A stretch of DNA of 64,000 nt from positions 36,208,001-36,272,000 of the forward strand of contig OZ020244.1 in the NCBI GenBank assembly GCA_963971285.1. Reading direction: 5' to 3'. The stretch is from Astropecten irregularis. Its lineage: Eukaryota > Echinodermata > Asteroidea > Paxillosida > Astropectinidae. The translations under genes were made by a program, and so were the position numbers. The notes under the pieces were generated by a model, which was not told the origin of the DNA, did no database searches, and worked only from the letters and a program-made list of their open reading frames with translations. Below, piece by piece: positions 12,231 to 37,231 of this stretch. Position 1 is the first letter of the stretch. Each line of letters starts with the position of its first letter.

Positions 12231-12812
12231 CGGGCTTCAGCAATACGTCATGGTATTAACTTTGAAAGTATACCTATAAAAGTGACATGCTTGCATGTTG
12301 CTATTGTGTCCCCCCCATGCTCAAGTTTGGATTGACGCCCATGTGTACGTGCATTATACATGTGTACAGCGTTGCCGTCCAAAATGGCGTCCTGATCACA
12401 TGACTGCACAACCTCTATAGCCTTTAATTGAGAAAGATCCTGCTAGGATCGAAACACGTCAGGCCCTCCTAACTCCAAGCATTTGATATATTTCAGGTAA
12501 TTTTGGCTGATGCGCAGTTTATTACTTGTATCGACTTTAAAAGAGTGATGCAAGAATAATATAAGTATTAAATCGTGAAGCCCGCCCCCCTCAAAATCAT
12601 CAGCCACGCCCCTTTAATAATTCTTTCCTTTATCTGTTTATACATGTAAGTAAGAAATGTTCAATTATTATACATGTACATGTGTAACTGTATGCTTGTA
12701 TTTCACTTTTATACAAAAAATGTCATTTGAGAAGAAATGGACGTTATTAAAAATGTAAATATCCAACGACGAAGTATTTTGTGTGCCATTTTGTTGGTTT
12801 GTTTGAATCAAG

Positions 12813-12953
12813 GCCGTGTCCCAAATCTCTGGCTGTGGCTGCAAATTACACACGGCCCTATGGCATGTATGGCAGCCACTAGCCAGTGACTGCAGCCGTT
12901 TCTATAGACTTGTGTGTTAATTGCCGCTGCAGCCAGAGAATTGGGACACAGCT
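12813..12953. repeat. Small inverted-repeat element
   Basis: GTGTCCCAAATCTCTGGCTG and CAGCCAGAGAATTGGGACAC form inverted ends of a 140 bp hairpin-like element. Confidence 0.65.
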
Positions 12954-13057
12954 TCAGTCTTTCCATACAAAACTTTAAAGGACATGTCATCAAACTGTGT
13001 GTGTGCAACAGTAACTTGTATTAAGAATATGTGAATATTTTTGTGACGAGCCATTTG

Positions 13058-13859
13058 TTAAAGGTACTATCATACTTTGGTAGCATACCGAAACAGAAAT
13101 CTCCACAGGTTTACCTATCACTTACTGGGTATAAAGATGGTGATGGTAAAAACATACCATTTAAATTTGTCCACCTGAAATGTTGTATTTATCCAGAAAT
13201 GAGTAAAACAAAATACCAAAAACAGTTCTGATCTCAGAGATCAAAACCTCACAATTAACAATTACAATTTCGCGTAACAATTGCAATGGGTTTTTGCTGT
13301 TTTCTACTGTTTCCAGTGATCAATTGAGCTGAACATTTCACAGGTTTGTTTTTATTTTGTGACAAAGCAAATTATGAGCAGACCACAGCTGTTCGATCAA
13401 CTTAAAGGTTCACTGTAATAAAATGTGGGAAAGGGATGAAAGTGCTTTAAAATTATTGCTTAATACATAATTAATGAGAATATACATTTTTATTTGTATG
13501 TAAGTGCTTAATTTTGACGAAACAATTACAAAATCGATACATGTATGCCCCGCCCCTCAAAAAAGTCCCCATTGGAACCGACCCACTCAACAATAGCTTG
13601 TGACGTCACCTACAGAACTAGTATAGGCTCGCACCGCAGTATACTGCGTGGTGTTCTGCATGTGACGTAAGCAAGGTTTTTCGTCGCGAAAAGTGGGGTG
13701 CTCAATTATGGGTCTAAAATACCTCCTTTTTCAATATACAGTATTTTTTAGCGTAAACAAAGATAGACAGGTTGAGTTTTATAACAGTAGATATGTATTT
13801 AACTTCAGATGTGTTTTTATTACAGTGAACCTTTAACCAAAGTATGATACTATCTTCAA
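13058..13859. repeat. TTAA-type MITE, family A, split by MITE C
   Basis: Left part starts TTAAAGGTACTATCATACTTTGG (X-type). Right end CCAAAGTATGATACTATC resumes after an intact MITE C at 13402-13836. This is a nested insertion with both elements complete. Confidence 0.85.
13402..13836. repeat. TTAA-type MITE, family C
   Basis: Ends TTAAAGGTTCACTGTAAT and ATTACAGTGAACCTTTAA. Flanking TTAA is shared. It carries TGACGTCA at 13601. It is the uninterrupted form that defines the insertion in the copy at 8653. Confidence 0.85.
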
Positions 13860-14231
13860 AGGGATAATACATGATTGGTAAAGGTCACAGAACAGCACTC
13901 GCACTTAGTCTGATCAAACATGTACATGAAAATAATTCCCCATGTGAAAATTTAAGCTCAATCAGACATCTGATTCACAAGAAAATAGAGAAAACCCGAC
14001 TCAAGTTTTCTTAAAAAACATTAAGAATGGTTTTGATCTCACCTGAGATCAAAACTGTTTTCGGTCGTTGTTTTACTAATTTCTTGATAAATATAGCATT
14101 TCAGGCGGAAATATTTTTATGGTATGTTTCTACCAGCACCATCTTCACACCCTGTAAGTTACTCCGGTATATGTAAATCTGTGAACATTTCTGTTTGGGT
14201 ATGTTACCAATCCTGTACTACGTACCTTTAA
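13855..14231. repeat. TTAA-type MITE, family A (Y-type ends)
   Basis: Starts AAAGGGATAATACATGATTGG and ends AATCCTGTACTACGTACCTTTAA. Shares the central GAGATCAAAAC palindrome of the Y subfamily. Confidence 0.8.
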
Positions 14232-14466
14232 CAGCACAAAATCTTAAGTGAAATGGAACAATTCACACCAAGTCCATTTGAAGCTTGTATGATGAAAGAT
14301 TTGATTTTATTTCAATTTGAATCATTCAGCAATTGGATTACAAAGCTCTGTGTATTTTTTCCATTGCTATCAATTTGTCATAGGAAACATGTACACATTG
14401 TTAACCACACGGAAGTGCGGTAGATATATATGGAACCATGAGGCTTAAACAAACCTATTGATATCA

Positions 14467-14717
14467 GGGGCCAATTTCATAGAGCTGCTTAAGCACAAAA
14501 AAAAAATGCTTATTAAGCACACAAAGTCTTCCTTGATCAAACAGTATTACCAACCAAATTGTCATGTGATGTTTACTGCTGTTGACTTGTATTCAGCCAT
14601 TGTTTGCTGAGCATGACATTCACAAGAGTTTTGGCTGGCATATTGATTTTATCTACCAAAGCTTTTGGTGCTTACGCAAATTTTGATGCTTAGCAGATCT
14701 ATGAAATTGGGCCCAGG
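14467..14717. repeat. MITE family B
   Basis: Ends GGGGCCAATTTCATAGAGCT and AGATCTATGAAATTGGGCCC; interior TTAAGCAC and GCTTAGC motifs. CAG is present on both sides. Confidence 0.75.
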
Positions 14718-15014
14718 CCTAATACAATGTAAACAATGACAGGGATATAAATGACTTCCAGTGTAGGCCTACATTACTTCCTCATTTTTCATGTTTATAT
14801 TTTGGTACATGGTCGATGTAGTTTGGCCATACAGATTTCCCATAGCAGTTCTACATAGCAGCTTATTTAACCTCATACTCCCATGAATGTGACTACCCCA
14901 GCCTGCGTATGCACCATTTGTTTTTAAAAACTCCCCCCAAAAACGTAAGCACATACTCCTCAATATTAATGTCTCAAAGGAGATTCCAATTGAACATGTA
15001 TCACTAAATAAATG

Positions 15015-15196
15015 ATCAAGGGACGATTTCACGAAACCCTACGATCGATCGTAACTCGAGTTACGAAGGATAACCTATCATAGGGGGGGCCTATCCTAAA
15101 TAGGGCTGCAATGCATCATAAGTCCTACGATTGATAGTAATTAAGTTACGATGAGTTTGGTGAAATCAGTCTGTCTATAATAGCTCCATGGTGAAA
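15015..15196. repeat. Inverted-repeat element (GACGATTTCACGAAA type)
   Basis: Left CGATTTCACGAAACCCTACG with GATCGTAACTCGAGTTACGA; right TAAGTTACGATGAGTTTGGTGAAATC. A related sequence lies at 41068-41275, just after the BicD-like gene. Confidence 0.5.
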
Positions 15197-15309
15197 TCGA
15201 CCCCAGGGAAGTTTCCTGTGTGTTCGCACTGGATAAAAAAAGAGCTATTAAATATCGCCAACCCCCTTGCCTTCCAAACTCAATGTAAACACAGTTTCGT
15301 CTAGCGTCG

Positions 15310-15675
15310 TTAAAGGTAGTATCATACTTTGGTAAGAGACAAAAAAACAGAAATGTTCACTGATTTACGTATAACTTTCAGGGTATAAAGATGATGCTGG
15401 TAGAAACCTACCGTTAAAATTTTTCCGCCTGAAACAGTGTATTTATCCAGAAATTAGTAAAACAACGACCAAAAATCTTTTGGATCTTTTAAAAGATAAA
15501 AAATAAAAGAGAAAAGACTTAATAAATATCGTGGTTGTTTTCACTGTTTTCTCAAAAAGTGAGCAATGTATGGGACTGAAATTTTCACAGATGACTGTGA
15601 CTGTATCTTCCTTGATTTTTGTTCTTATGAATCTGTACTTCTTTGATAAAAACCACAGTGTGATACGACCTTTAA
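15310..15675. repeat. TTAA-type MITE, family A (X-type ends)
   Basis: TTAAAGGTAGTATCATACTT at the left; GTGTGATACGACCTTTAA at the right. Central GATCTTTTAAAAGAT palindrome. Confidence 0.8.
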
Positions 15676-15689
15676 CAAAGCATGACAAT

Positions 15690-16500
15690 ACAACATGTTT
15701 ACGCACACTGGTAAGGGCAGTGTTAAACTTTCAGTGTCACATCGTCAAATGGAGTCCAGTGTGAACACAGCATCCTGCTGGCAATGCAACAAAATCATGG
15801 ATGCATCCTGTTATGCACATTGATAATGGCAAGAGTTAAGTTAAACCCCTACTTCCAGCCTCACATGGTGTCCAATGTGAACACATCATCCCAAGAGCCT
15901 ATTGACAATGTAGCAACAAAATCATGTCCTGTTGTGCACATTGAAAAGGGCAGAGTTAACTTAGACCCCACGTCTAGCCTCACATGGAGTCCAATGTGAA
16001 CACTGCATCATTTAAGCCTGTTGATAATGCAACAGAATAAGGCCAAAAACAAAAATTGTTGTGTTGCCCTCAAGTGGAAAAATTAAAATTTTGGGTCGGT
16101 CGGTCGATTTTTTTTTTTTTTTTTTTTTTTTTGGCCGACTTTCAAACATTTAAGAATAAATACAGGATGTATGGTCACAAGGGCTTATAAATCAGCGGTT
16201 CTGGGTCATTTTGAGGAGACATGCTTTTTTACTGCTAAATCTTACATTTTCTGTCAAAAATGGTGCGTCTTTATACTTAAGGACTCGAAAAAAAAAAAAT
16301 AACAAATCCCGCCCCAAAGTTTTGGCATTTTACGGTCGGTCGCTGAGGGCAACACAACCATTTTTTTTTGGCCTAATGGATGCATCCTTGTTGTGCACAT
16401 TGATGAAGCAGACTTAAGTTAAACCTCACTTACTGCCTCATATACTGGTAGAGTCCAATGTGAACACAGCCAAAACAACTATTAAACAAAATTATCATGG
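15690..16500 (+). repeat. Diverged tandem repeat, about 115-120 bp unit
   Basis: Phrases CACATTGATAATGGCAAGAG, AGTTAAGTTAAACCC, CCTCACATGG and GTCCAATGTGAACAC recur about four times. The inserted MITE at 16040-16377 interrupts the array. Confidence 0.6.
16040..16377. repeat. MITE with T-tract, inserted in the tandem array
   Basis: Left AAGGCCAAAAAC with GTTGTGTTGCCCTCA; right TGAGGGCAACACAAC with TTTTGGCCTA. Interior GGTCGGTCGGTCGA and a 24 base T run. Confidence 0.65.
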
Positions 16501-16616
16501 AAGTTTCTTGTAAAACTCACACTGGAATTACTCACAATTAACTACATCCCCCGCCCCTCAAAAAAAAAAAAAAGTTATACTAAAGATAATATGTACTCGT
16601 AAAGTGCTCCAAACCA

Positions 16617-16860
16617 TTTGGGCCCAATTTCGTGGAATCCGGTTACCGTAAGCAAAACTTCTGCACTTAGCAGACTTTTTTGGTTACAGTTAGCGTAATT
16701 CACGGTAGAGTGTTCTTTCTCGCTATCCCTATGCAAGGACTTTCTGCAGAATGCACATGACAGCGCGTTTAGCAGAAAAAAATCAGTTAGCCTAGAAATT
16801 CTTTGCTAACTGATTAAGCGCCGAAAGTCATGCTTACGGATTCAATGAAATCGATTTCAC
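16617..16860. repeat. MITE family B variant (TTACCGTAAGC type)
   Basis: Begins GGGCCCAATTTCGTGGAATC and ends GGATTCAATGAAATCGATTTC. The GCTTACGG motif replaces GCTTAGC. A fragment of the same type is at 21060-21123. Confidence 0.5.
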
Positions 16861-17528
16861 GCGCAGCAGTACATGTGAGCACAAAAATAGGACGTAACAG
16901 ATTCGATAAAAAAAGGGCCTGAACATGTGCCAAAAGTCTAGCCCAAATATTCTATACTGGAAATTGTGTCCGATTTCATTTAAACCCTGATAAAAATGAT
17001 AAAGGACAAATATTTAGGCAGAAAATGGTGAACAAATTAAAGTGGTCGACATATTAAAAGACTAAAAATAGCATGAAAAGGAATGCATGTATATTTGTTT
17101 GTACATGTACAAGCATTTTGTTCCACAAAAAACTGGCATATAAATATATCTAGCTACATAAATACATTTTTAAATTTTGATGATTCTTATTGAAGTTTAA
17201 CGTCATCCAAAACAATTTAGAAGGAATCGTTCATCATGTGAGCACAGTGTTGTAACATTTTCACATTAATGTGATTGAATTTTAATGTATTAAGACAATA
17301 AGATGGGGTTAAAAGACTGGAAAAAATTTAATTACAAAATTACTGTATCTCGGGAAAAAAAACAATGCTTTAAGCTTTTCAGATTCTACTCCCATAACTT
17401 TTTAAGTATGTGTAAGGCGGCTACTGAATACAGCCCAGAATGAGGCTAAACTATTAAATGCTTCTGTTAATATGCTTACAGTTAGGAGGGCCTGAAGTTT
17501 CAATCCTAGCAGGATCTTTCTCAAAGGC

Positions 17529-17892
17529 TTAAAGGTAATATCATGCTTTGGTTTTTGTCAAAGAAATGCAGATTCATGGGCAAAAATATCAAGGAAGATA
17601 CAGTAAAAGTCATCTGTGAAAATTTCAGTCCCATACGGTGCCCAGTTTTTGAGAAAACAGTGAAAAACGGCCACAGTATTTCTCAAGTCTTTTCTCTTTT
17701 ATTTTTGATCTTTAAAAGATCAAAAATAATTTTGGTCACTGGTTTGACTCTTTTCTTGATAAATACAGCATTTCAGGCAGAACATTTGTAACTGTATGTT
17801 TCTACCATCACCATCTTATACCCTGTAAGTTATAGGTGAAACTGTGAAGATTTCTGTTTTGGTATGCTACCAAAGAATGATACTACCTTTAA
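17529..17892. repeat. TTAA-type MITE, family A (X-type ends)
   Basis: A complete copy: TTAAAGGTAATATCATGC to GATACTACCTTTAA, with central GATCTTTAAAAGATC. The preceding 17483-17528 (GAGGGCCTGAAGTTTCAATC) matches 1373-1420 and, inverted, 12430-12480. Confidence 0.85.
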
Positions 17893-18049
17893 GTTTCTGT
17901 TAATAGTCTGACATCATAGACTATAACCAACTTCATAAATTAGTACAAAACTTTGGCCAACCACATTGGAGTTTTAGGACAAAAATATGCAAAATTCCAG
18001 CCAGCTGACTTGCTTTGGGAAGAATCAGCACCAAAATCTGGAAAAATAT

Positions 18050-18372
18050 TTTTGTTAATAGAGAAATTGAAAAGTGAACAAAGAAAAATAGACTAGAGCG
18101 GGATTCAAACCAGCAGCGACCTCCGGAATACCGTACCGGCCCTCTTACCAACTGAGCTATCCAGCCCTATGTTGGTGGTGACCCCAATAGTCAATTATCT
18201 GTGTTTGTTTGGCAGTCAGAAGCCATGAAACCACTCACGTACCTCTATATCTCAAGTATCATTTAAGATACTCGCAGCAATGCTGCAACTTGAGAAACAG
18301 TACATGGGGGATCACTCAAAGAGGATACGGTTTTTTATATCAATATAATCATCAAATAACCACAAGGGTAAG
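18050..18372 (-). repeat. tRNA-derived SINE, family 1, full length
   Basis: Head (GGGATTCAAACC, CTCTTACCAACTGAGC), linker TTGGTGGTGACCCCAATAG, and body GGCAGTCAGAAGCC to AATAACCACAAGGG. It helps define the full SINE. From 18373 to 19271 nothing is recognised. Confidence 0.7.
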
Positions 18373-19271
18373 AGAAAGGTGGAATTTTATTCGCTATTTT
18401 CCGAATGTGAACAATGCATGCTCACTTGCTCAGTAGTAACAATTCAGTAGTAATAAATACAGTGGCGTATGTAATGTATGACCATGGGCCTTAATGTGAA
18501 ATGAGCCCACAACAAGATATATAAAGGCAAAACTAAACACTGATATCGTACATTATGATCTACATTATACATATCTACTGACCACCACCAGATAAACTAC
18601 ATGTACCAACATATGCCAGTTTGGTGAAACTTAAAAAGCTACAAAAACATCTTTAACAGGCAAATATGGCTGGGGGTTGGAAGAAGGGGGGCAATGTGGG
18701 CCAATTTGGGTACAACGTTGGTGGTCAATTTCACAAAGCTTTATAGGCCTGCGATTCAAGTTTTTTTTTCAGATGAGCTGTTGAAAGGGAGCGTATAGGA
18801 TTTGCAAAGATGTGTATTTTGGCTAAATTTGGTACTTAAACAGAAGTGAAGGTCTTAAACTTCCTTACAGACGTTGTTTCATGTACCTTTTAACGCTTTG
18901 TTCATCTGGATAGCAGAAATACGGCCAAAAAAATCTTGCCCCCCTCTGAATCCTTCACGGTTGCACCACGCTTCCGAAATGCTACTAAATGGTTCGGACG
19001 AACGATCTTTTTAAAACCCAGCAGCTGATGAACCAAGATTTCCCATGTTTGCACTGTTTACGAACTGTTGAGTCCATTTTCTGTCTCAAACTCAATAATG
19101 TTTTGGAGGCCTTGCAAATCCTGACGCTGCCTTTAACATCAACACAGTACAAGCTCATTGTATTGTGACACCACACTTTGCTCAGCAATAAGCAATTCGC
19201 GAGTTAAAATTAAACAATATCTGGTACACTATAATTCTTTCACTGTATGTTAACATCAAAACCTGAATTCT

Positions 19272-19488
19272 CCAGACTAAAGACACTGTTGCTATATCAC
19301 ATGATTCGGGGCAAGCTTTTGCTTAGTTACATAACAGACGTCTTGCACCAATGCACTGTTCAAAATGGATAAGAATGACACAAAGGAACCAGTCCATTCC
19401 AGAATCCAGAGATGGGTAAAACTATTGCTATGCAAAAGCTTGCCCCGAATCATGTGATATAGCAAAATACATGTAGTCTTTAGTCTGG
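19272..19488. repeat. Inverted-repeat element (CCAGACTAAAGAC)
   Basis: Left arm CCAGACTAAAGAC then TATATCACATGATTCGGGGC; right arm GCCCCGAATCATGTGATATA then GTCTTTAGTCTGG. About 45 bp of near-perfect inverted match. Part of the neighbouring sequence recurs at 22725-22890. Confidence 0.75.
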
Positions 19489-19947
19489 GAAACTCAAACT
19501 GGGGTACATGTATTTATTGTACAATGAAAGAAGCTTGTGAACAAGATACTATTCAGATTTAACTCACAAACATGGCAAATGGCTTGCGATTTGTATGTAC
19601 TTTTAAGATGAATCTTGGCCTTCGAAGTAATAGACTACGGGACAACTTGTTTCAAAAACCTTTTTTTCTGCTTTCATACCTTGTGGCCTTATTTGGACTG
19701 AAATATCCCAGTCTATATGAAATATCTTCCATTTTAAAACCCAAACTACAGTTAATAATAATCCAATGCAACTTTGCCACAAAAAAAAAGAAGAAAAAGA
19801 AGAAAAAGAAAAAGAAAAAAAAAGACCCCCAAATTGTAAATATTTGTACATTATTATTAAGTCAGCTATACAAGAACACAAAACATGAGGACAAAAAAAC
19901 AAAAACATTTTACGAAGCGAAAAAAAAAAAAAAAAATTCCCAAAGTT

Positions 19948-35242
<15,295 letters not shown>

Positions 35243-35452
35243 TTTGATATTTTGTTGGTTCGTTTGACGAATATTCACCCACAACAACAACTCAATATTC
35301 TCTGGAATGGCGATGGATACGAAGGCTGCTCCGAGTGTAACTACCAGGTAGGCTTTCAGACAATTTCTCGATGGGAAAATCAGCAATTTCCGACGGTTTT
35401 CTGACGGGTGTACGTCCAATGCCACGTAATCTGGCTCACGTTGGCTCATGCG

Positions 35453-35460
35453 TGACGTCA
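35453..35460. promoter_or_regulatory. CRE-like TGACGTCA upstream of Arf
   Basis: Perfect palindromic cAMP-response-element core about 210 bases upstream of the Arf start codon, in a non-repeat stretch (35243-35515). Candidate promoter site only. The same 8-mer occurs in several repeats elsewhere, which weakens the inference. Confidence 0.35.
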
Positions 35461-35519
35461 CTGTTTTCTTCACAGCAGTGCGATAGAGGGCGCTCTTCAA
35501 GGTACACACAAGCATTAAT

Positions 35520-35556
35520 GTTTTGCGCTTAACAGCTCTATGAAATTGGCCTTAGT
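35520..35556. repeat. MITE family B end fragment
   Basis: TTTTGCGCTTAACAGCTCTA followed by TGAAATTGGCC, the right end of family B only. Confidence 0.5.
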
Positions 35557-35612
35557 GCTTGTCGGCCCTGTGATGGCAAAAGGTTGTAACTCATTTTACA
35601 CAATTTTTTAGA

Positions 35613-35993
35613 TTAAAGGTAATATCATACTTTGTTTTTTGTCAAAGAAATACAGATTCATTGGCAAAAATATCAAGGACGATACAGTTAAATAGTCATC
35701 TGTGAAAATTTCAGTCCCATACGGTGCCCACTTTTTTTGAGAAAACAGTGAAAAAAAAATAGCCACAGTATTTCTTAAGTCTTTTCTCTTTTATTTTTGA
35801 TCTTGTAAAAGATCAAAAAGATTTTCGGTCGTTGTTTCACTTATTTCTGGATAAATACACCATTTCAGGCGGATAAATTTTACTGGTAGGTTTCTACTAG
35901 CATCATCTTTAATTCTTTATACCCTGAAAGTTGTACGTAAATCTGTGAACATTTCTGTTTTGGTCTCTTACCAAAGTATCATACTACCTTTAA
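35613..35993. repeat. TTAA-type MITE, family A (X-type ends)
   Basis: TTAAAGGTAATATCATAC to GTATCATACTACCTTTAA. It lies in the Arf/BicD-like intergenic region. Confidence 0.8.
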
Positions 35994-36254
35994 AATATGT
36001 CTGCCTGAAATACTGTATTTGTCCAGAAAAGTGTAAAACCATTAACCAAAATTATTTTTCATCTTTTAAAGATCTTTTAAAGATCAAAAATAAAAGAGAA
36101 AAGACTTAAGAAATACAATGGCCAAGTTCACTGTTTTTCTCAAAAAGTTGGCACCGTATAGGACTGAGATTTTCACAGATGACTGTTATTGTAGTATCTT
36201 TCGTGATATTGCCCATGAATCTGTATTTCTTTGACAAAAATGTATTACCTTTAA
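35990..36254. repeat. TTAA-type MITE, family A, right-hand fragment
   Basis: Starts internally (TGTCTGCCTGAAATACTG) directly against the previous copy and ends TATTACCTTTAA. 36255-36424 holds nothing recognised. Confidence 0.7.
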
Positions 36255-36424
36255 CCTTCTTCCAATCTCTTCCCTTAAAAAATTGTTTATAATTTGTTTT
36301 CATGTTTATTACAATTTATGTAAATTTTGTTCTTTTACCTCGACTTCCCTGATAATCAGTATATTTTGCACATTTACCATTTCCCAAATTTCTTTCTAAC
36401 AATTTGTTATTAACTTAATAACGC

Positions 36425-36790
36425 TTAAAGGTAGTATCATATTAGGCTTGCCCTTCACCGACGTGGATGAGCACTGTATACTCAGTGCTTGTGAGAGCAC
36501 GTGAGAAAACACCACATGCTTGCTCAGGTGAGATTCGAACCCACAACCTCCTGCAGTACTAGTGCAGATGCCTTACCTGCTAGGCTAGCCGCTGTCTGAT
36601 CAAACCCATTATTTATGTTTTATAAGAAAAAAAAATCATGAGTCGGGTTTCCGTTATTTTCTCGGGACTCACCGACTCAGTTGTCTGATTGAGCCCAAAT
36701 TTTCACTGGTTTATCATGTCATGTACATGCTGTATTAGAAAAAGTGTGGGTGCTGTTCTAAGGGCATTATCAATCACGTATTACCTTCAA
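36425..36790. repeat. Chimeric MITE A with SINE-2 insertion
   Basis: TTAAAGGTAGTATCATA is followed at once by an inverted SINE-2 (36447-36600). Then comes family A Y-type sequence from TTTATGTTTTATAAG to ATTACCTTCAA. Confidence 0.65.
36447..36600 (-). repeat. tRNA-derived SINE, family 2
   Basis: Inverted head GATTCGAACCCACAACCTCC and GCCTTACCTGCTAGGCTAGC, inverted tail TTAGGCTTGCCCTTCACC. Confidence 0.65.
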
Positions 36791-37231
36791 TTTGTCACAT
36801 AGCACGGTATCGGAAAATGCGATGTCAAGAGAGGGCGCTACCACGGGCGTGTAAAGGTTAAAAAACGGTGTCCGAACCCGGACACTATTTCACATGATGT
36901 TTCATCCGCACACTACCAGTATTATTGTAAGGTATACACAAGAATAATATCCTAGGTTTAATTAGACTGGCCAAGACGTAATTGTCATTAGTAAACTGTA
37001 TGTCCATGTTATAGAGCTGCGAACTAACGCACGCGGTACGATTACGGACGACGAATGCGCCTGTAGCTGTGAGGTCGCTGGTGTAGAACGAGAAGAAAGA
37101 ATTTGCACAAGTCTATAGACTATAGAGTGACACAGAACTGGAAATTCCCAGTCTGCACAATCGATGTTAGTCGGTTGAGGTCCACAGTTTTCTCCACTAT
37201 TTTGTCTACTTTACGGCATTAAAATCCCAAA

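Larger units (their letters stand above)
9893..12343 (+). mobile_element. hAT transposon, 2451 bp, with intact ends
   Basis: Terminal inverted repeats CATGGGCGTCAATC and GATTGACGCCCATG are exact over 14 bp. An exact 8 bp target duplication TGTACGTG lies at 9885-9892 and 12344-12351. The CA...TG ends and 8 bp duplication are hAT hallmarks. Poly-G/poly-C tracts follow both ends. It contains a transposase remnant (11099-11501) and a nested MITE (10336-10561). The flanks are the two halves of repeat F. Confidence 0.9.

Noticed and set aside
35243..35515. N-terminal extension of Arf to 35515
   Set aside because: The frame is open, but Arf proteins start at MGL with Gly2 myristoylated. An extension would block this and exceed the family length.
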